Source: Sphingomonas sp. IC-56
GTDB taxonomy: Bacteria; Pseudomonadota; Alphaproteobacteria; Sphingomonadales; Sphingomonadaceae
Direction: 5' to 3'
Length of the DNA: 64,000 bases
Assembly (NCBI RefSeq): GCF_021043375.1
Contig: NZ_JAJNDV010000002.1
Coordinates: 248,001-312,000 of the forward strand
Part shown: positions 1 through 8,667 of the stretch, one piece after another
How positions within the stretch are numbered: position 1 is the first letter of the stretch
How the letters are laid out: the number at the start of each line of letters is the position of its first letter
The notes under the pieces: generated by a model
What the model was told of the DNA's origin: nothing
Databases searched by the model: none
The model's input: the letters and a program-made list of their open reading frames with translations, nothing else
Made by a program: the position numbers and the translations under genes

Positions 1-1908
1 GTGATTGAACTGCGGCAAGCGGTGCCGCATCACGATCTCGCGTGGCATGCCCAGGCTCGCCAGCGTCTCGCGCTCGAACGCGTCCGGGTCGGTGACCGGC
101 GTGTCCCGGTCGTGCAGCTTCATGTCGACGATCGCGGAGGAGAGATACTCGACGGTGTCGAAGCCCTGGTTGAAGGTCGACGCCTTCTCGATCTTCGCCA
201 CCAACGCCGCCGGCATCGGCGCGCCGGTCTGGTAGTGCTTGGCGAAGCGGTTGAGCACCTCCGGCGTCATCAGCCAGTTCTCGTTCACCTGGCTCGGGTA
301 CTCCACGAAGTCGCGCGGCGTGCCGCCCAGCCCGGGATAATAGACGTTGCTCAACAGACTGTGCAGCGCATGGCCGAATTCGTGGAACAGGGTGGACGCA
401 TCGTCGATGCTGATCAGCGTCGGCTGCCCCGCTCCACCCTTGGTGAAGTTGTTGTTGTTCGACGCCAGTACGATCTTGTTGCCGCGCAGGCCCGAACGCC
501 CGCGATAGCTCGTCGCCCATGCGCCGGAACGCTTGCCGGCGCGGGCATAGCCGTCGAAATAGAAGATGCCGACTTCCTTGCCGCTCTTGCGGTCCAGAAC
601 CTGGAAGGTGCGCACATCGCTCTGGAAAACCGGGATCTGTCCGGTGTTTTCCTTGAAGTCCAGGTCATAGAGCTGCCCCGCCGCCCAGAAGGCGCCGTTC
701 AGGATGTTGCTCAGCTCCAGATACGGCTTCACTTCGTTTTCATCGAGGTCGTACTTCGCCTTGCGCACCTTCTCGGCGTAGAAGCGATAGTCGCAGGGCT
801 CGATGGTGATCTTGGCGCCTTCGCTGTTGGCCAGCGCCTGCATGTCGGCGACTTCCTGCTTCACCCGACCGACCGCGGCGGGCCAGACCGACATCATCAG
901 CTTGGTCGCATTTTCCGGCGTCTCGGCCATGGTGTCGTCCATGCGCAGCCAGGCATGGTTCTTGAAGCCCAGCACTCTGGCGCGCTCCTGGCGCAGCTTC
1001 AGGATCTGGGCGATCGTCGCGTTGGTATCGTTGGCGTCGCCATTGTCCCCGCGATTGATGAAGGCGTTGTAGACGCGCTGCCGCAGCGGGCGATTGGTCG
1101 CGTACATCAGCAGCGGCTGGACCGAGGACCGCGTGTTCTTCACTGCCCACTTGCCGGGCTGGCCCATCGCCTTGGCCTCTTCGGCCAGGCTCGCCTTGAA
1201 GCTGTCCGACACACCCGCCAGCTCGGCCTCGTTGTCGATCAGAATCGCCTTTTCCTCATCCGCGAGCACCTTGCGGCTGAACTCGGTATAGGCGCGCGAC
1301 AGCTCCTGGTTGATCCGCTTCACTTCGGCCTTCTGCGTCTCGTTGAGCAGCGCGCCCGACGTCACCGAATTGCGGTACTCGCGCTCCAGCAGGCGCATCT
1401 GCTGGGCGTTGAGGCCCAGGCTCTGGCGCTTGTCGTACAACGTCTTCACCCGCGCGAACATCTTGGGGTCTAGGCTCAACTCGGTGAAGAACGCCGAGAT
1501 CTTCGGGCTCCATTCCGCCGCGATCGCCTGCACCTCGGGCGTTGCCAGGTTGCTCTGGTACACGCCCCACACCGCGAACAGCCGGCTCATCTGCTCGCCC
1601 GAAAGCTCGCCGGCCTCAATGGTGTTCTTGAAGGTAGGGGCAGCGGGATTGTCGCGGATCTTCACGAACTCGGCGCGCGCGGTCGCCATCGCCTGGGTGA
1701 AGGCGGCGGGGAACATGGCGGGCTTCACCTTGTCCCAGGGCGGCACCCCTTCATGACCGCCGGTCCAGGGCGCGAGCAGCGGCGTGGGATCAACGGCTGG
1801 AGTCGTGCCGGGGGCGGCTTGCGGGGCGGTCTGGGACATTGCGGCTCCGGAGGACAGGGCGAGAAGTGCCGGGGAAGCAAGCAACGCAAGACGCGGGCTG
1901 AGGATCAT
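1..1908 (-). CDS. dcp: M3-family peptidyl-dipeptidase (Dcp-like), 3' end cut by window edge
   Basis: A zinc oligopeptidase of family M3 that cleaves dipeptides from peptide C-termini; the leader suggests a periplasmic location. The visible part is 636 residues with no stop, so the C-terminus lies left of the window. A hydrophobic leader covers about residues 5-25 and ends near AMSQ. The HEFGHALH zinc motif is at about residues 509-516 (361-384), and the third-ligand region VEYPSQ follows about 25 residues later, as expected for M3. The ATG at 1908 is the first good start. It is transcribed away from the SOS operon, which starts about 160 bp to its right. Family assignment is secure; Dcp rather than another M3 member is inferred from size and leader. 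Confidence 0.9.
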   Translation of the reverse strand, partial: MILSPRLALLASPALLALSSGAAMSQTAPQAAPGTTPAVDPTPLLAPWTGGHEGVPPWDKVKPAMFPAAFTQAMATARAEFVKIRDNPAAPTFKNTIEAGELSGEQMSRLFAVWGVYQSNLATPEVQAIAAEWSPKISAFFTELSLDPKMFARVKTLYDKRQSLGLNAQQMRLLEREYRNSVTSGALLNETQKAEVKRINQELSRAYTEFSRKVLADEEKAILIDNEAELAGVSDSFKASLAEEAKAMGQPGKWAVKNTRSSVQPLLMYATNRPLRQRVYNAFINRGDNGDANDTNATIAQILKLRQERARVLGFKNHAWLRMDDTMAETPENATKLMMSVWPAAVGRVKQEVADMQALANSEGAKITIEPCDYRFYAEKVRKAKYDLDENEVKPYLELSNILNGAFWAAGQLYDLDFKENTGQIPVFQSDVRTFQVLDRKSGKEVGIFYFDGYARAGKRSGAWATSYRGRSGLRGNKIVLASNNNNFTKGGAGQPTLISIDDASTLFHEFGHALHSLLSNVYYPGLGGTPRDFVEYPSQVNENWLMTPEVLNRFAKHYQTGAPMPAALVAKIEKASTFNQGFDTVEYLSSAIVDMKLHDRDTPVTDPDAFERETLASLGMPREIVMRHRLPQFNH

Positions 1909-1999
1909 TCAGGAAAGCTCCAAAGGCGGGCGGGAAAGCGCCCAGCCTAAGGAATATGCGCGGCATGGCAATGGCTTGTGGACGAAACGCAATGGCCGG

Positions 2000-2033
2000 T
2001 TGACAGCGCAGCCAGTTGGAACAGAATAGGAAC
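2000..2033 (+). promoter_or_regulatory. Promoter with overlapping LexA (SOS) box for imuA-imuB-dnaE2
   Basis: TTGACA (2000-2005) and CAGAAT (2022-2027) are separated by 16 bp and resemble a sigma-70 promoter. GAAC-N7-GAAC at 2019-2033 is the alphaproteobacterial LexA operator (GTTC-N7-GTTC on the other strand) and covers the -10 element, so LexA would block RNA polymerase. This is the expected control of this cassette. The box excludes the TTG at 2016 as start of imuA, since that codon lies inside promoter and operator. Confidence 0.85.
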
Positions 2034-2069
2034 ATTGCCGTTCCCCGAGTCCCAAGTTCGAGTCGCGCC

Positions 2070-2813
2070 GTGCCAGATCCTGCTATCCTGACCCAGCTTC
2101 GCGAGCAACTCCGCGCCATGGAAACCGGCGGGTTCAAGCGCCGTCCGGTGCTGCCTTTCGGCATCGCCGCACTCGATTCGCGGCTGGGGGATGGCGGGCT
2201 GCGGCTCGATGCGCTGCACGAAGTCGCCGGTACCACGTCCGACATGGGCGATGATTGCGCGGCGACTCTGTTCATGGCCGGCATCGCCGCGCGCGCCTGG
2301 GGCCCGGTGCTATGGGTCGTGCGCCGCCATGACCTGTTCGCGCCGGGGCTGTCGCAGGCCGGGCTGGACCACAAGCGGCTGATCTATGCCGAGGCGATGG
2401 ACGATGCCGAGGTGCTGGCGATTATGGAGGAAGGGCTGCGCCACCGCGGTCTCGGCGCAGTGATCGGCGAAGTGAAGCGCGTGGCGATGCCCGCCACCCG
2501 CCGGTTGCAACTGGCGGCAGAGGGCGGGCGCACCATCGCGCTGCTCATGAAGCGCCACTCGCGTGAGGGCGTCGATCCGCTCGGCGCGCCTTCGGCGGCG
2601 GTGACGCGCTGGCGCGTGGCTTCGGCCCCGTCGACGCCGCTGCCGGTGGAAGGAATTGGCCGCCCGCGCTGGCGGCTGGGTGTCGCGCGGCAGCGCGGCG
2701 GGGATTCATTCGAACTAGAAGTGGAGGCATGCGATGCAACGGGTCGCTGCGATCTTCCTGCCAAGCTGGGCAATCGACCGGCAGCGGCGGGCAGAGCGAC
2801 GCGCGCAGCCTGA
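2070..2813 (+). CDS. imuA: ImuA, RecA-like SOS mutagenesis accessory protein
   Basis: A RecA-fold accessory protein of the ImuA/ImuB/DnaE2 translesion synthesis system. About 247 residues from GTG 2070. The segment PVLPFGIAALDSRLGDGG followed by ALHEVAG is the ImuA/SulA-like N-terminal signature, and VLWVVRRHDLFAPGL follows. The Walker A motif of true RecA is not preserved, as in the family. The frame opens upstream at TTG 2016, but that codon lies in the LexA operator; GTG 2070 or ATG 2118 is more plausible and GTG 2070 is chosen. The 3' end overlaps imuB by 80 bp, so the two are cotranscribed and probably translationally coupled. Confidence 0.85.
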   Translation: MPDPAILTQLREQLRAMETGGFKRRPVLPFGIAALDSRLGDGGLRLDALHEVAGTTSDMGDDCAATLFMAGIAARAWGPVLWVVRRHDLFAPGLSQAGLDHKRLIYAEAMDDAEVLAIMEEGLRHRGLGAVIGEVKRVAMPATRRLQLAAEGGRTIALLMKRHSREGVDPLGAPSAAVTRWRVASAPSTPLPVEGIGRPRWRLGVARQRGGDSFELEVEACDATGRCDLPAKLGNRPAAAGRATRAA

Positions 2814-4716
2814 GGCGCGCGCGCCTGCCGGTCTCGACGCGATCGGGGCTGCCATGGCTGAGGAACATTCCAAGGGCTGCTCGGTGCCGCGCGGCGGCGG
2901 CTGGCGGCCGGGCGCGCGCTGGGCACGCGAGGAGCGTCAGCGCCACATCGACGCGATGCCCGAGCACCAGCGCCCACCGATCCGCGACCTCGGCCGCTGC
3001 GACGTCGCAGCCGAGCATGCCTTCAAGCGGATCAAGAGCGACGCGTGGGGACACCCCAAAATCCCCGGGACGGGGAGGGGGACCCCCAGCCCAGCTGATG
3101 ATGTAGGGCCCTCAGCCCCAAGGGTTTCGCTTGCGGCGATCCCCCTCCACCATGCTTCGCATGGTCCCCCTCCCCGTTCCGGAGAAGATTTAAGCGCCCC
3201 CCTCGTCACGGCGCTGCGCACCGCCAACCGGCAATTGGTCGCCGCCGCCTGCCCCGCTGCCCAAGCGCTCGGCATCACCCCCGGCATGGCGCTCGCCCAG
3301 GCACGCGCGCAGGTGGCGGGACTCGACATCCGCCCTGCCGATCCCCAAGGCGATCGTGCCGATCTCGAGCGGCTGGCGATTACACTGGCCCGCCGCTGGA
3401 CGCCGAGCGTGGCGGTCGAAGGCGAGGACACGCTGTTCCTCGACCTGACCGGCGTCGCCCACCTCCATGGCGGTGAAGCACGCATGGCACGCCGGCTGGT
3501 CCGCATGCTCGCGCGGCTCGGGGTGACGGCACAGGTGGCGGTGGCGGATACCGCCGGCGCAGCCTGGGCAGCCACGCATGTTCCTGAAGACTGCAATTTT
3601 CGCTTCGGAAGGGACAGCGTCCTGGTCTGCCCTCCCGGCGAGCACCCCGCCCTGCTCGCCCAGCTTCCGACCGAAGCGCTGCGCCTGGACGCATCCCAGA
3701 TCGAGTTGCTGCACCGCTTGGGCGTCAACCAGATCGGGCAGCTGCTCGTTATGCCGAGGGCACCACTGGTACGCCGCTTCGGGGCAAGCATTGTCCTGCG
3801 CCTGGACCAAGCGCTTGGTCACATCGCCGAGCCGCTCCACCCAGTCATACCGCCTGAGCCTATCGCCGTCACCCAGCGCTTTGCCGAGCCGATCGCCAGC
3901 CCGGAGGCGATCGCGCATTGGCTGGGCGAGCTCGTCCCCAGGCTAGCCGCCGAACTGGCCCAGGCCGGGCAAGGCGCACGTCGGGTCGAGCTGGTCGCCG
4001 ACCGTATCGACGGCGTACCGCAACGGATCGCGATCGGTCTCGCCCGCCCCAACCGCGATCCTGCGCACCTGCTTCGCCTGCTGCTGCGCCGCATCGAGGA
4101 AGTCGAGCCTGGTTACGGCATCGACGCGATGACGCTGCACCTGCGCCGCGGCGAGCGGCTGGGGCCCGAGCCGGTGACCGAAAGGCTGGATGCAGCGGCA
4201 GCGCCCGACATCGTCTCGCTAGTCGACACGCTCGCAACCCGGATCGGCGAGCGCCGGATGTGGCGCACCCGCCCGGTGGAAAGCGATGTGCCCGAACGCA
4301 GCGCCACCCGCGCGCCGGTACTCGACCCGCCCGAGCGGACTGCGGCTGCGCTCAAGGCCGAGGACATCCGCCGGCTCGACCGCAACGCAACGCTACATCC
4401 CTGGTATCCCGGCTGGCCCAAGCCCGCGCGGCTGCTGCGCCGGCCCGAACGGCTCGACCATGTCATGGCCGAGCTGCCCGACCAGCCGCCCCGGCGCTTC
4501 ACCTGGCGCGGCCAGCCGCACAAGGTCGTCCGCGCCGACGGGCCCGAGCGCATCTTCGGCGAATGGTGGAAGCGCGATGCCGAGCGCCACGCCGTTCGCG
4601 ACTATTTCCATGTCGAGGACGATGCCGGCCATCGCTATTGGCTGTTCCGCTCGGGCGACGGCGAGCGTCCGGTCACCGGCGACCTCAGCTGGTACCTGCA
4701 CGGGGTGTTCGGATGA
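2734..4716 (+). CDS. imuB: ImuB, Y-family polymerase-like SOS mutasome protein with repeat-derived insert
   Basis: A catalytically defective Y-family polymerase homologue that links DnaE2 to the sliding clamp in SOS mutagenesis. 660 residues, clearly longer than the roughly 500 usual for ImuB. It starts MQRVAAIFLPSWAIDRQRR, has the GGGWRPGARW segment near residues 50-60, and continues with the fingers/palm (NRQLVAAACPAAQALGITPG, then EGEDTLFLDLTGVAHL). GGAGG at 2722-2726 precedes ATG 2734. Residues about 109-153 are encoded by a palindromic repeat element (3058-3192) that leaves the frame open. The stop overlaps the dnaE2 start by 4 bp (ATGA). Identity is firm; whether the insert is tolerated is untested. 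Confidence 0.9.
   Translation: MQRVAAIFLPSWAIDRQRRAERRAQPEARAPAGLDAIGAAMAEEHSKGCSVPRGGGWRPGARWAREERQRHIDAMPEHQRPPIRDLGRCDVAAEHAFKRIKSDAWGHPKIPGTGRGTPSPADDVGPSAPRVSLAAIPLHHASHGPPPRSGEDLSAPLVTALRTANRQLVAAACPAAQALGITPGMALAQARAQVAGLDIRPADPQGDRADLERLAITLARRWTPSVAVEGEDTLFLDLTGVAHLHGGEARMARRLVRMLARLGVTAQVAVADTAGAAWAATHVPEDCNFRFGRDSVLVCPPGEHPALLAQLPTEALRLDASQIELLHRLGVNQIGQLLVMPRAPLVRRFGASIVLRLDQALGHIAEPLHPVIPPEPIAVTQRFAEPIASPEAIAHWLGELVPRLAAELAQAGQGARRVELVADRIDGVPQRIAIGLARPNRDPAHLLRLLLRRIEEVEPGYGIDAMTLHLRRGERLGPEPVTERLDAAAAPDIVSLVDTLATRIGERRMWRTRPVESDVPERSATRAPVLDPPERTAAALKAEDIRRLDRNATLHPWYPGWPKPARLLRRPERLDHVMAELPDQPPRRFTWRGQPHKVVRADGPERIFGEWWKRDAERHAVRDYFHVEDDAGHRYWLFRSGDGERPVTGDLSWYLHGVFG
3058..3192 (+). 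repeat. Palindromic element A, copy 1, inserted in frame in imuB
   Basis: The left end (ATCCCCGGGACGGGGAGG then GGGACC) and the inverted right end (GGTCCCCCTCCCCGTTCC then GGAGAAGATT) form terminal inverted repeats of about 26 bp. The right half carries an inner hairpin ACCATGCTTCGCATGGT flanked by CCCCTCC and CCCCCTCCCC. The same architecture occurs at 26081-26213, 27787-27843 (partial) and 39367-39558. The copy contributes about 45 codons to imuB without a stop. Confidence 0.85.
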
Positions 4717-7700
4717 CCTATTCCGAACTCCAGGTGACCACGCATTATTCGTTCCTGCGCGGGGCGTCGGCGCCAAAGGAACTGTTCGCCGCGGCGGCGT
4801 TGATGAAGATGCCGGCGCTGGGCGTGACCGACCGCAATTCGGTGTCGGGCGTAGTGCGCGCGCTGCATGCAGCGGAAGAAATCAAAGAAGAAAAGGGCAT
4901 TTGGGTGCGCCCGGTTCTGGGCTGCCGCCTCGATCTGGTTGACGGCACATCATTGCTCGTCTGGCCCGAAGACAGGAGCGCTTGGAGCCGCCTCACTCGC
5001 ATGCTTACCCTAGGCAAATCCCGCGCCGATGCGCAACATGGCGAGAAAGGAAAATGCTTTCTCCACTGGGAGGATGTGGCCGAGCATGCGAAGGGCCTGG
5101 TTGGCGCCTTGGTGCCCGGCTTTACTGAGATCGGAGATCCGCTGTCGTTACGCTGGATGGCGGAAGTATTTGGTGACCAGGGACATGTCTGCCTAACGCG
5201 GCAACGGCGCCCGGATGACGCGATGCGATTACACCAGCTGAACCAATCCGCGCGCCACTACGGCCTTACTTCCCTCGCCACGGGCGACGTGCTTTATCAT
5301 CATCCCGATAAGCGCATGCTTCAGGACGTAGTGACCGCGATTCGTGAGAAATGCACGATCGACGAACTGGGCTTTCGTCGCGAACGCACTGCCGATCGCC
5401 ACCTGAAGACACCTGAAGCAATGGCGTGGCGGTTTCGCCACCATCCCGAAGCACTCGCTGCGAGTGAAGCGATCGTGGAGCGGTGCACCTTCTCGTTGCG
5501 GGAAATCCGTTATCGCTATCCCGATGAGATCGTGATGAGCGGCCAAACGCCTCAGCGTGCACTGGAGAAGCTCGCCTGGGCGGCGTTGCGGAAGCAATTC
5601 AACGGTCACAAGCCTCGTTCCTATGCCAAGCTGCTCCGAAAGGAGCTGCGGCTTGTGAAGCGGCTCGACTATGCCCCTTACTTCCTGACAGTCCACTCGA
5701 TCGTCGAATATTCACGCAGCCAGAAGATACTTTGTCAGGGGCGCGGATCGGCCGCCAACTCGCTGATCTGCTATGTGCTCAGCGTCACTTCGATCGACCC
5801 GATCAAGCATGAATTGCTGTTCGAGCGTTTCATCTCGGGCGAGCGCCAGGAGCCGCCCGACATCGACATCGATTTCGAGCATGAACGCCGCGAGGAGGTG
5901 ATCCAGTGGATCTATCAAACATACGGCCACGACCATGCTGCCTTGACCGCTGTGGTCAGCCGCTTCCGCACGCGCGGCGCAGTACGCGAGGTCGGTAAGG
6001 TGCTGGGGCTACCCCAGGACCTGACGAGCAGCCTCGTTAGCCAGGTATGGGGTTGGTCCGAGGCTGGCGTTCCCCAAGAACATCTCGACGCACTGAATCT
6101 TGACACCACGGACCCTCGGCTAGCCCTGACGCTCGACCTTGCGCAACAGCTGATCGGCACGCCGCGCCACTTGTCCCAGCACCCCGGCGGCTTTGTGCTG
6201 GCACAGCACCGCATCGACGAGATCGTGCCTATCGAACCAGCGACAATGGCCGAGCGCCGCGTCATCGAGTGGGAAAAGGACGACATCCAGATGCTCGGCC
6301 TGATGAAGGTCGATGTGCTGGGGCTAGGCATGCTCGGTTGCATGCGCAGGGCCTTTGAACTGCTCGAACAGCGAAAGGGCATCCGCCTGACGCTCGCTTC
6401 GCATCAGATGCAGGACGACGACGACACTACGTTCAAGATGATCCAGAAAGCCGACACGCTCGGCACCTTCCAGATCGAGAGCCGGGCGCAGATGTCGATG
6501 CTGCCGCGGCTGAAACCGAGGGAGTTCTACGACCTCGTCATCCAAGTCGCGATCGTACGTCCAGGGCCCATTCAAGGAGACATGGTGCACCCCTATCTTC
6601 GCCGCCGCGAAGACAAGGAAAAACCGGAATACCCCAATCCCGAATTGAAGGCGGTGCTCAAGAAGACCTTCGGCGTGCCGCTTTTCCAGGAGCAGGCGAT
6701 GAAGGTGGCGATCGTCGGCGCTGGCTTTACCCCAGCCGAGGCGGATGGACTGCGCCGCTCGATGGCGACGTTCAAGATGACCGGCGGGGTCAGCCACTTC
6801 AGGGACAAGATGGTCGGCGGCATGGTGGCGCGGGGATATGCACGCGACTTCGCCGAGCGGACGTTCAAGCAGATCGAGGGGTTTGGCAGCTATGGCTTTC
6901 CCGAGAGCCACGCGGCAAGCTTCGCCAAGATCGCGTACGCATCTTCCTGGGTGAAGTGCCACCATCCCGACATCTTCTGCGCCGCGCTGCTCAATGCCCA
7001 GCCCATGGGGTTCTACGCCCCCGCCCAGATCGTCCGCGACGCGCGCGAGCATGGGGTCGACGTTCACCCGGTCTGCGTCAACGCCAGCGAGTGGGACACA
7101 AGCGTGATGGAAGCGCCCACTTCGCCGCGGGTTAGGCCGTTGCGCTTTGCCGGCACTGAAGACGATTGGACGAACCTGAGGCCGATCCGGCTGGGAATGC
7201 GGATCGTCCATGGCTTGGACGAGGCTCAGTCCGAAAGAATTGTCAAAGCTCGGGCGGCAGGTCCGTTCGCATCGGTGCACGATGTTTGGCGGCGCGCGCG
7301 GGTTACGGTTGCGGCATTGGAAAAGCTGGCCCGTGCCGATGCTTTTCAATGCTTCGGGCACAACCGGCGCGAGGCGCTATGGGCGATCAAGGCACTCGGC
7401 GATGTGCCGCTGCCGCTGTTCGCCGCAGCCGACGAACGCGAGGGACAAATCCAGCCCGAGGCGGAGGAAGCACCGGTGACGCTGGTGCCGATGACCGAGG
7501 GCCGCGAAGTGGTCGAGGATTACCGCGCCACGCAATTGACGTTGCGTGCGCACCCGATCGCTTTTTTGCGCGAAGGTCTGGCGCGCGACCGCATCACGCC
7601 GTGCGGCAAGCTGGTGGAGGAACGGGCGCCAAAGGATTTTCTGCTCAAGGATGGCGCCCGTATTACCATCGCCGGCATCATCCTGGTCCGCCAGAAACCC

Positions 7701-8075
7701 GGGAGCGCCAAGAGCGTATTCGTCACGCTGGAGGACGAAACCGGCATCGCCAATGCGATCGTGTGGGAGCGCAACTTCAAGATTTTTCGCCGCATCATCA
7801 TGTCGGCGACGATGATCGCAGTGCGCGGCCGGGTGCAGCGCGAGGGGCTGGTGGTGCACGTCATTGCTGAGGAAGTGATCGATCTCACGCACCTGCTCCG
7901 ACAGGTCGGCAATGCCGATCTGCCGCGGCTCACTGCCCCTTCGGACGGGGCCCGCAATGGCGGCGCCGACCCGCGCACGCGAAAGCACTGGAACCCGCCG
8001 CCCTCGCGCTATGGCGCGCTGGCCGGCCCATATGACGACACGGTCATTCCCGTGAAGTCACGCGATTTCCACTAG
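4713..8075 (+). CDS. dnaE2: Error-prone DNA polymerase DnaE2
   Basis: The C-family polymerase of the SOS mutasome, which synthesises across lesions with ImuA and ImuB. 1120 residues, normal for DnaE2. The N-terminal PHP domain starts at ELQVTTHYSFLRGAS; GRGSAANS (about residue 346) and PDIDIDFEHERREEV (about 380) form the palm with catalytic aspartates. The C-terminal third has the helix-hairpin-helix and OB-fold region (GIILVRQKPGSAKSVFVTLE). ATG 4713 overlaps the imuB stop as ATGA, so coupling is likely. An open frame extends upstream to 3918, but that part is only a shadow of imuB. Its stop is followed within 11 bp by a 2H phosphoesterase gene. Confidence 0.95.
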   Translation: MTYSELQVTTHYSFLRGASAPKELFAAAALMKMPALGVTDRNSVSGVVRALHAAEEIKEEKGIWVRPVLGCRLDLVDGTSLLVWPEDRSAWSRLTRMLTLGKSRADAQHGEKGKCFLHWEDVAEHAKGLVGALVPGFTEIGDPLSLRWMAEVFGDQGHVCLTRQRRPDDAMRLHQLNQSARHYGLTSLATGDVLYHHPDKRMLQDVVTAIREKCTIDELGFRRERTADRHLKTPEAMAWRFRHHPEALAASEAIVERCTFSLREIRYRYPDEIVMSGQTPQRALEKLAWAALRKQFNGHKPRSYAKLLRKELRLVKRLDYAPYFLTVHSIVEYSRSQKILCQGRGSAANSLICYVLSVTSIDPIKHELLFERFISGERQEPPDIDIDFEHERREEVIQWIYQTYGHDHAALTAVVSRFRTRGAVREVGKVLGLPQDLTSSLVSQVWGWSEAGVPQEHLDALNLDTTDPRLALTLDLAQQLIGTPRHLSQHPGGFVLAQHRIDEIVPIEPATMAERRVIEWEKDDIQMLGLMKVDVLGLGMLGCMRRAFELLEQRKGIRLTLASHQMQDDDDTTFKMIQKADTLGTFQIESRAQMSMLPRLKPREFYDLVIQVAIVRPGPIQGDMVHPYLRRREDKEKPEYPNPELKAVLKKTFGVPLFQEQAMKVAIVGAGFTPAEADGLRRSMATFKMTGGVSHFRDKMVGGMVARGYARDFAERTFKQIEGFGSYGFPESHAASFAKIAYASSWVKCHHPDIFCAALLNAQPMGFYAPAQIVRDAREHGVDVHPVCVNASEWDTSVMEAPTSPRVRPLRFAGTEDDWTNLRPIRLGMRIVHGLDEAQSERIVKARAAGPFASVHDVWRRARVTVAALEKLARADAFQCFGHNRREALWAIKALGDVPLPLFAAADEREGQIQPEAEEAPVTLVPMTEGREVVEDYRATQLTLRAHPIAFLREGLARDRITPCGKLVEERAPKDFLLKDGARITIAGIILVRQKPGSAKSVFVTLEDETGIANAIVWERNFKIFRRIIMSATMIAVRGRVQREGLVVHVIAEEVIDLTHLLRQVGNADLPRLTAPSDGARNGGADPRTRKHWNPPPSRYGALAGPYDDTVIPVKSRDFH

Positions 8076-8086
8076 GAGTGTTGACC

Positions 8087-8656
8087 ATGCTTGGCTTCGC
8101 CTCTGAAACGACCGCGCTGCGCCCGGTCCACCGCGAACAACTGCTGTACTTCATGATCAGGCCGCCACACGCATTGGCGCTGGAGATTGATCGCCAGCGT
8201 CGCCTGCTTGGTTTTGTCAGCAAGTACCCGCTGGAGCAGTTTCACATCACGCTCCTGCCGTTAGGCGACATCAGAGCCCTGTCGCCCGAGCAGCTGGAAC
8301 TGATCCGCTCCGCGGCAGCTTCGCTGCAAGCAGAACCCGTCTCACTCGTGCTCAGTCGATTGAAGAAAAACGCGCTCGCCGGCTCGAATACGCGGGCGCT
8401 GCGGGCGCTTCAACGGGAGCTTGTGCGACGCTTGGTCGGCTTAAGCATTCCCCTGCCGGACTATGATTTCCATCCGCACCTGACACTCGCCTATGGCGAC
8501 TGGCAGAAGCGGAGCGAAATGGTATCGCCGTTGCACTGGCGCATGGATGCATTGCTGCTCGTCAACAGCACCCATGGCGAAGGTCATAAGCTACTTGGCT
8601 GCTGGGAGCTAAGCACCAGACAGGGTATGTTCGATTTCATGACCCCGCAGGGCTGA
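8087..8656 (+). CDS. 2H phosphoesterase / 2'-5' RNA ligase-family protein
   Basis: 189 residues with the two HxT-type motifs of the 2H phosphoesterase superfamily: FHITLLPLGD near residue 47 and FHPHLTLAYGD near residue 128. Members hydrolyse or ligate 2',5' or cyclic RNA phosphodiesters; the substrate here is unknown. AGGAG at 8074-8078, overlapping the dnaE2 stop, gives good spacing to ATG 8087, preferred over GTG 8078. With only 11 bp after dnaE2 and no visible terminator, it is probably the fourth gene of the LexA-controlled operon, which suggests damage-induced expression. The link to DNA or RNA repair is inference from position. Confidence 0.8.
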   Translation: MLGFASETTALRPVHREQLLYFMIRPPHALALEIDRQRRLLGFVSKYPLEQFHITLLPLGDIRALSPEQLELIRSAAASLQAEPVSLVLSRLKKNALAGSNTRALRALQRELVRRLVGLSIPLPDYDFHPHLTLAYGDWQKRSEMVSPLHWRMDALLLVNSTHGEGHKLLGCWELSTRQGMFDFMTPQG

Positions 8657-8667
8657 GCGACTGACCC

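Noticed and set aside
1..1473. Long plus-strand open frame opposite dcp
   Set aside because: Arg/His/Leu-rich translation without domains; the minus strand encodes a clear M3 peptidase with the HEFGH motif.
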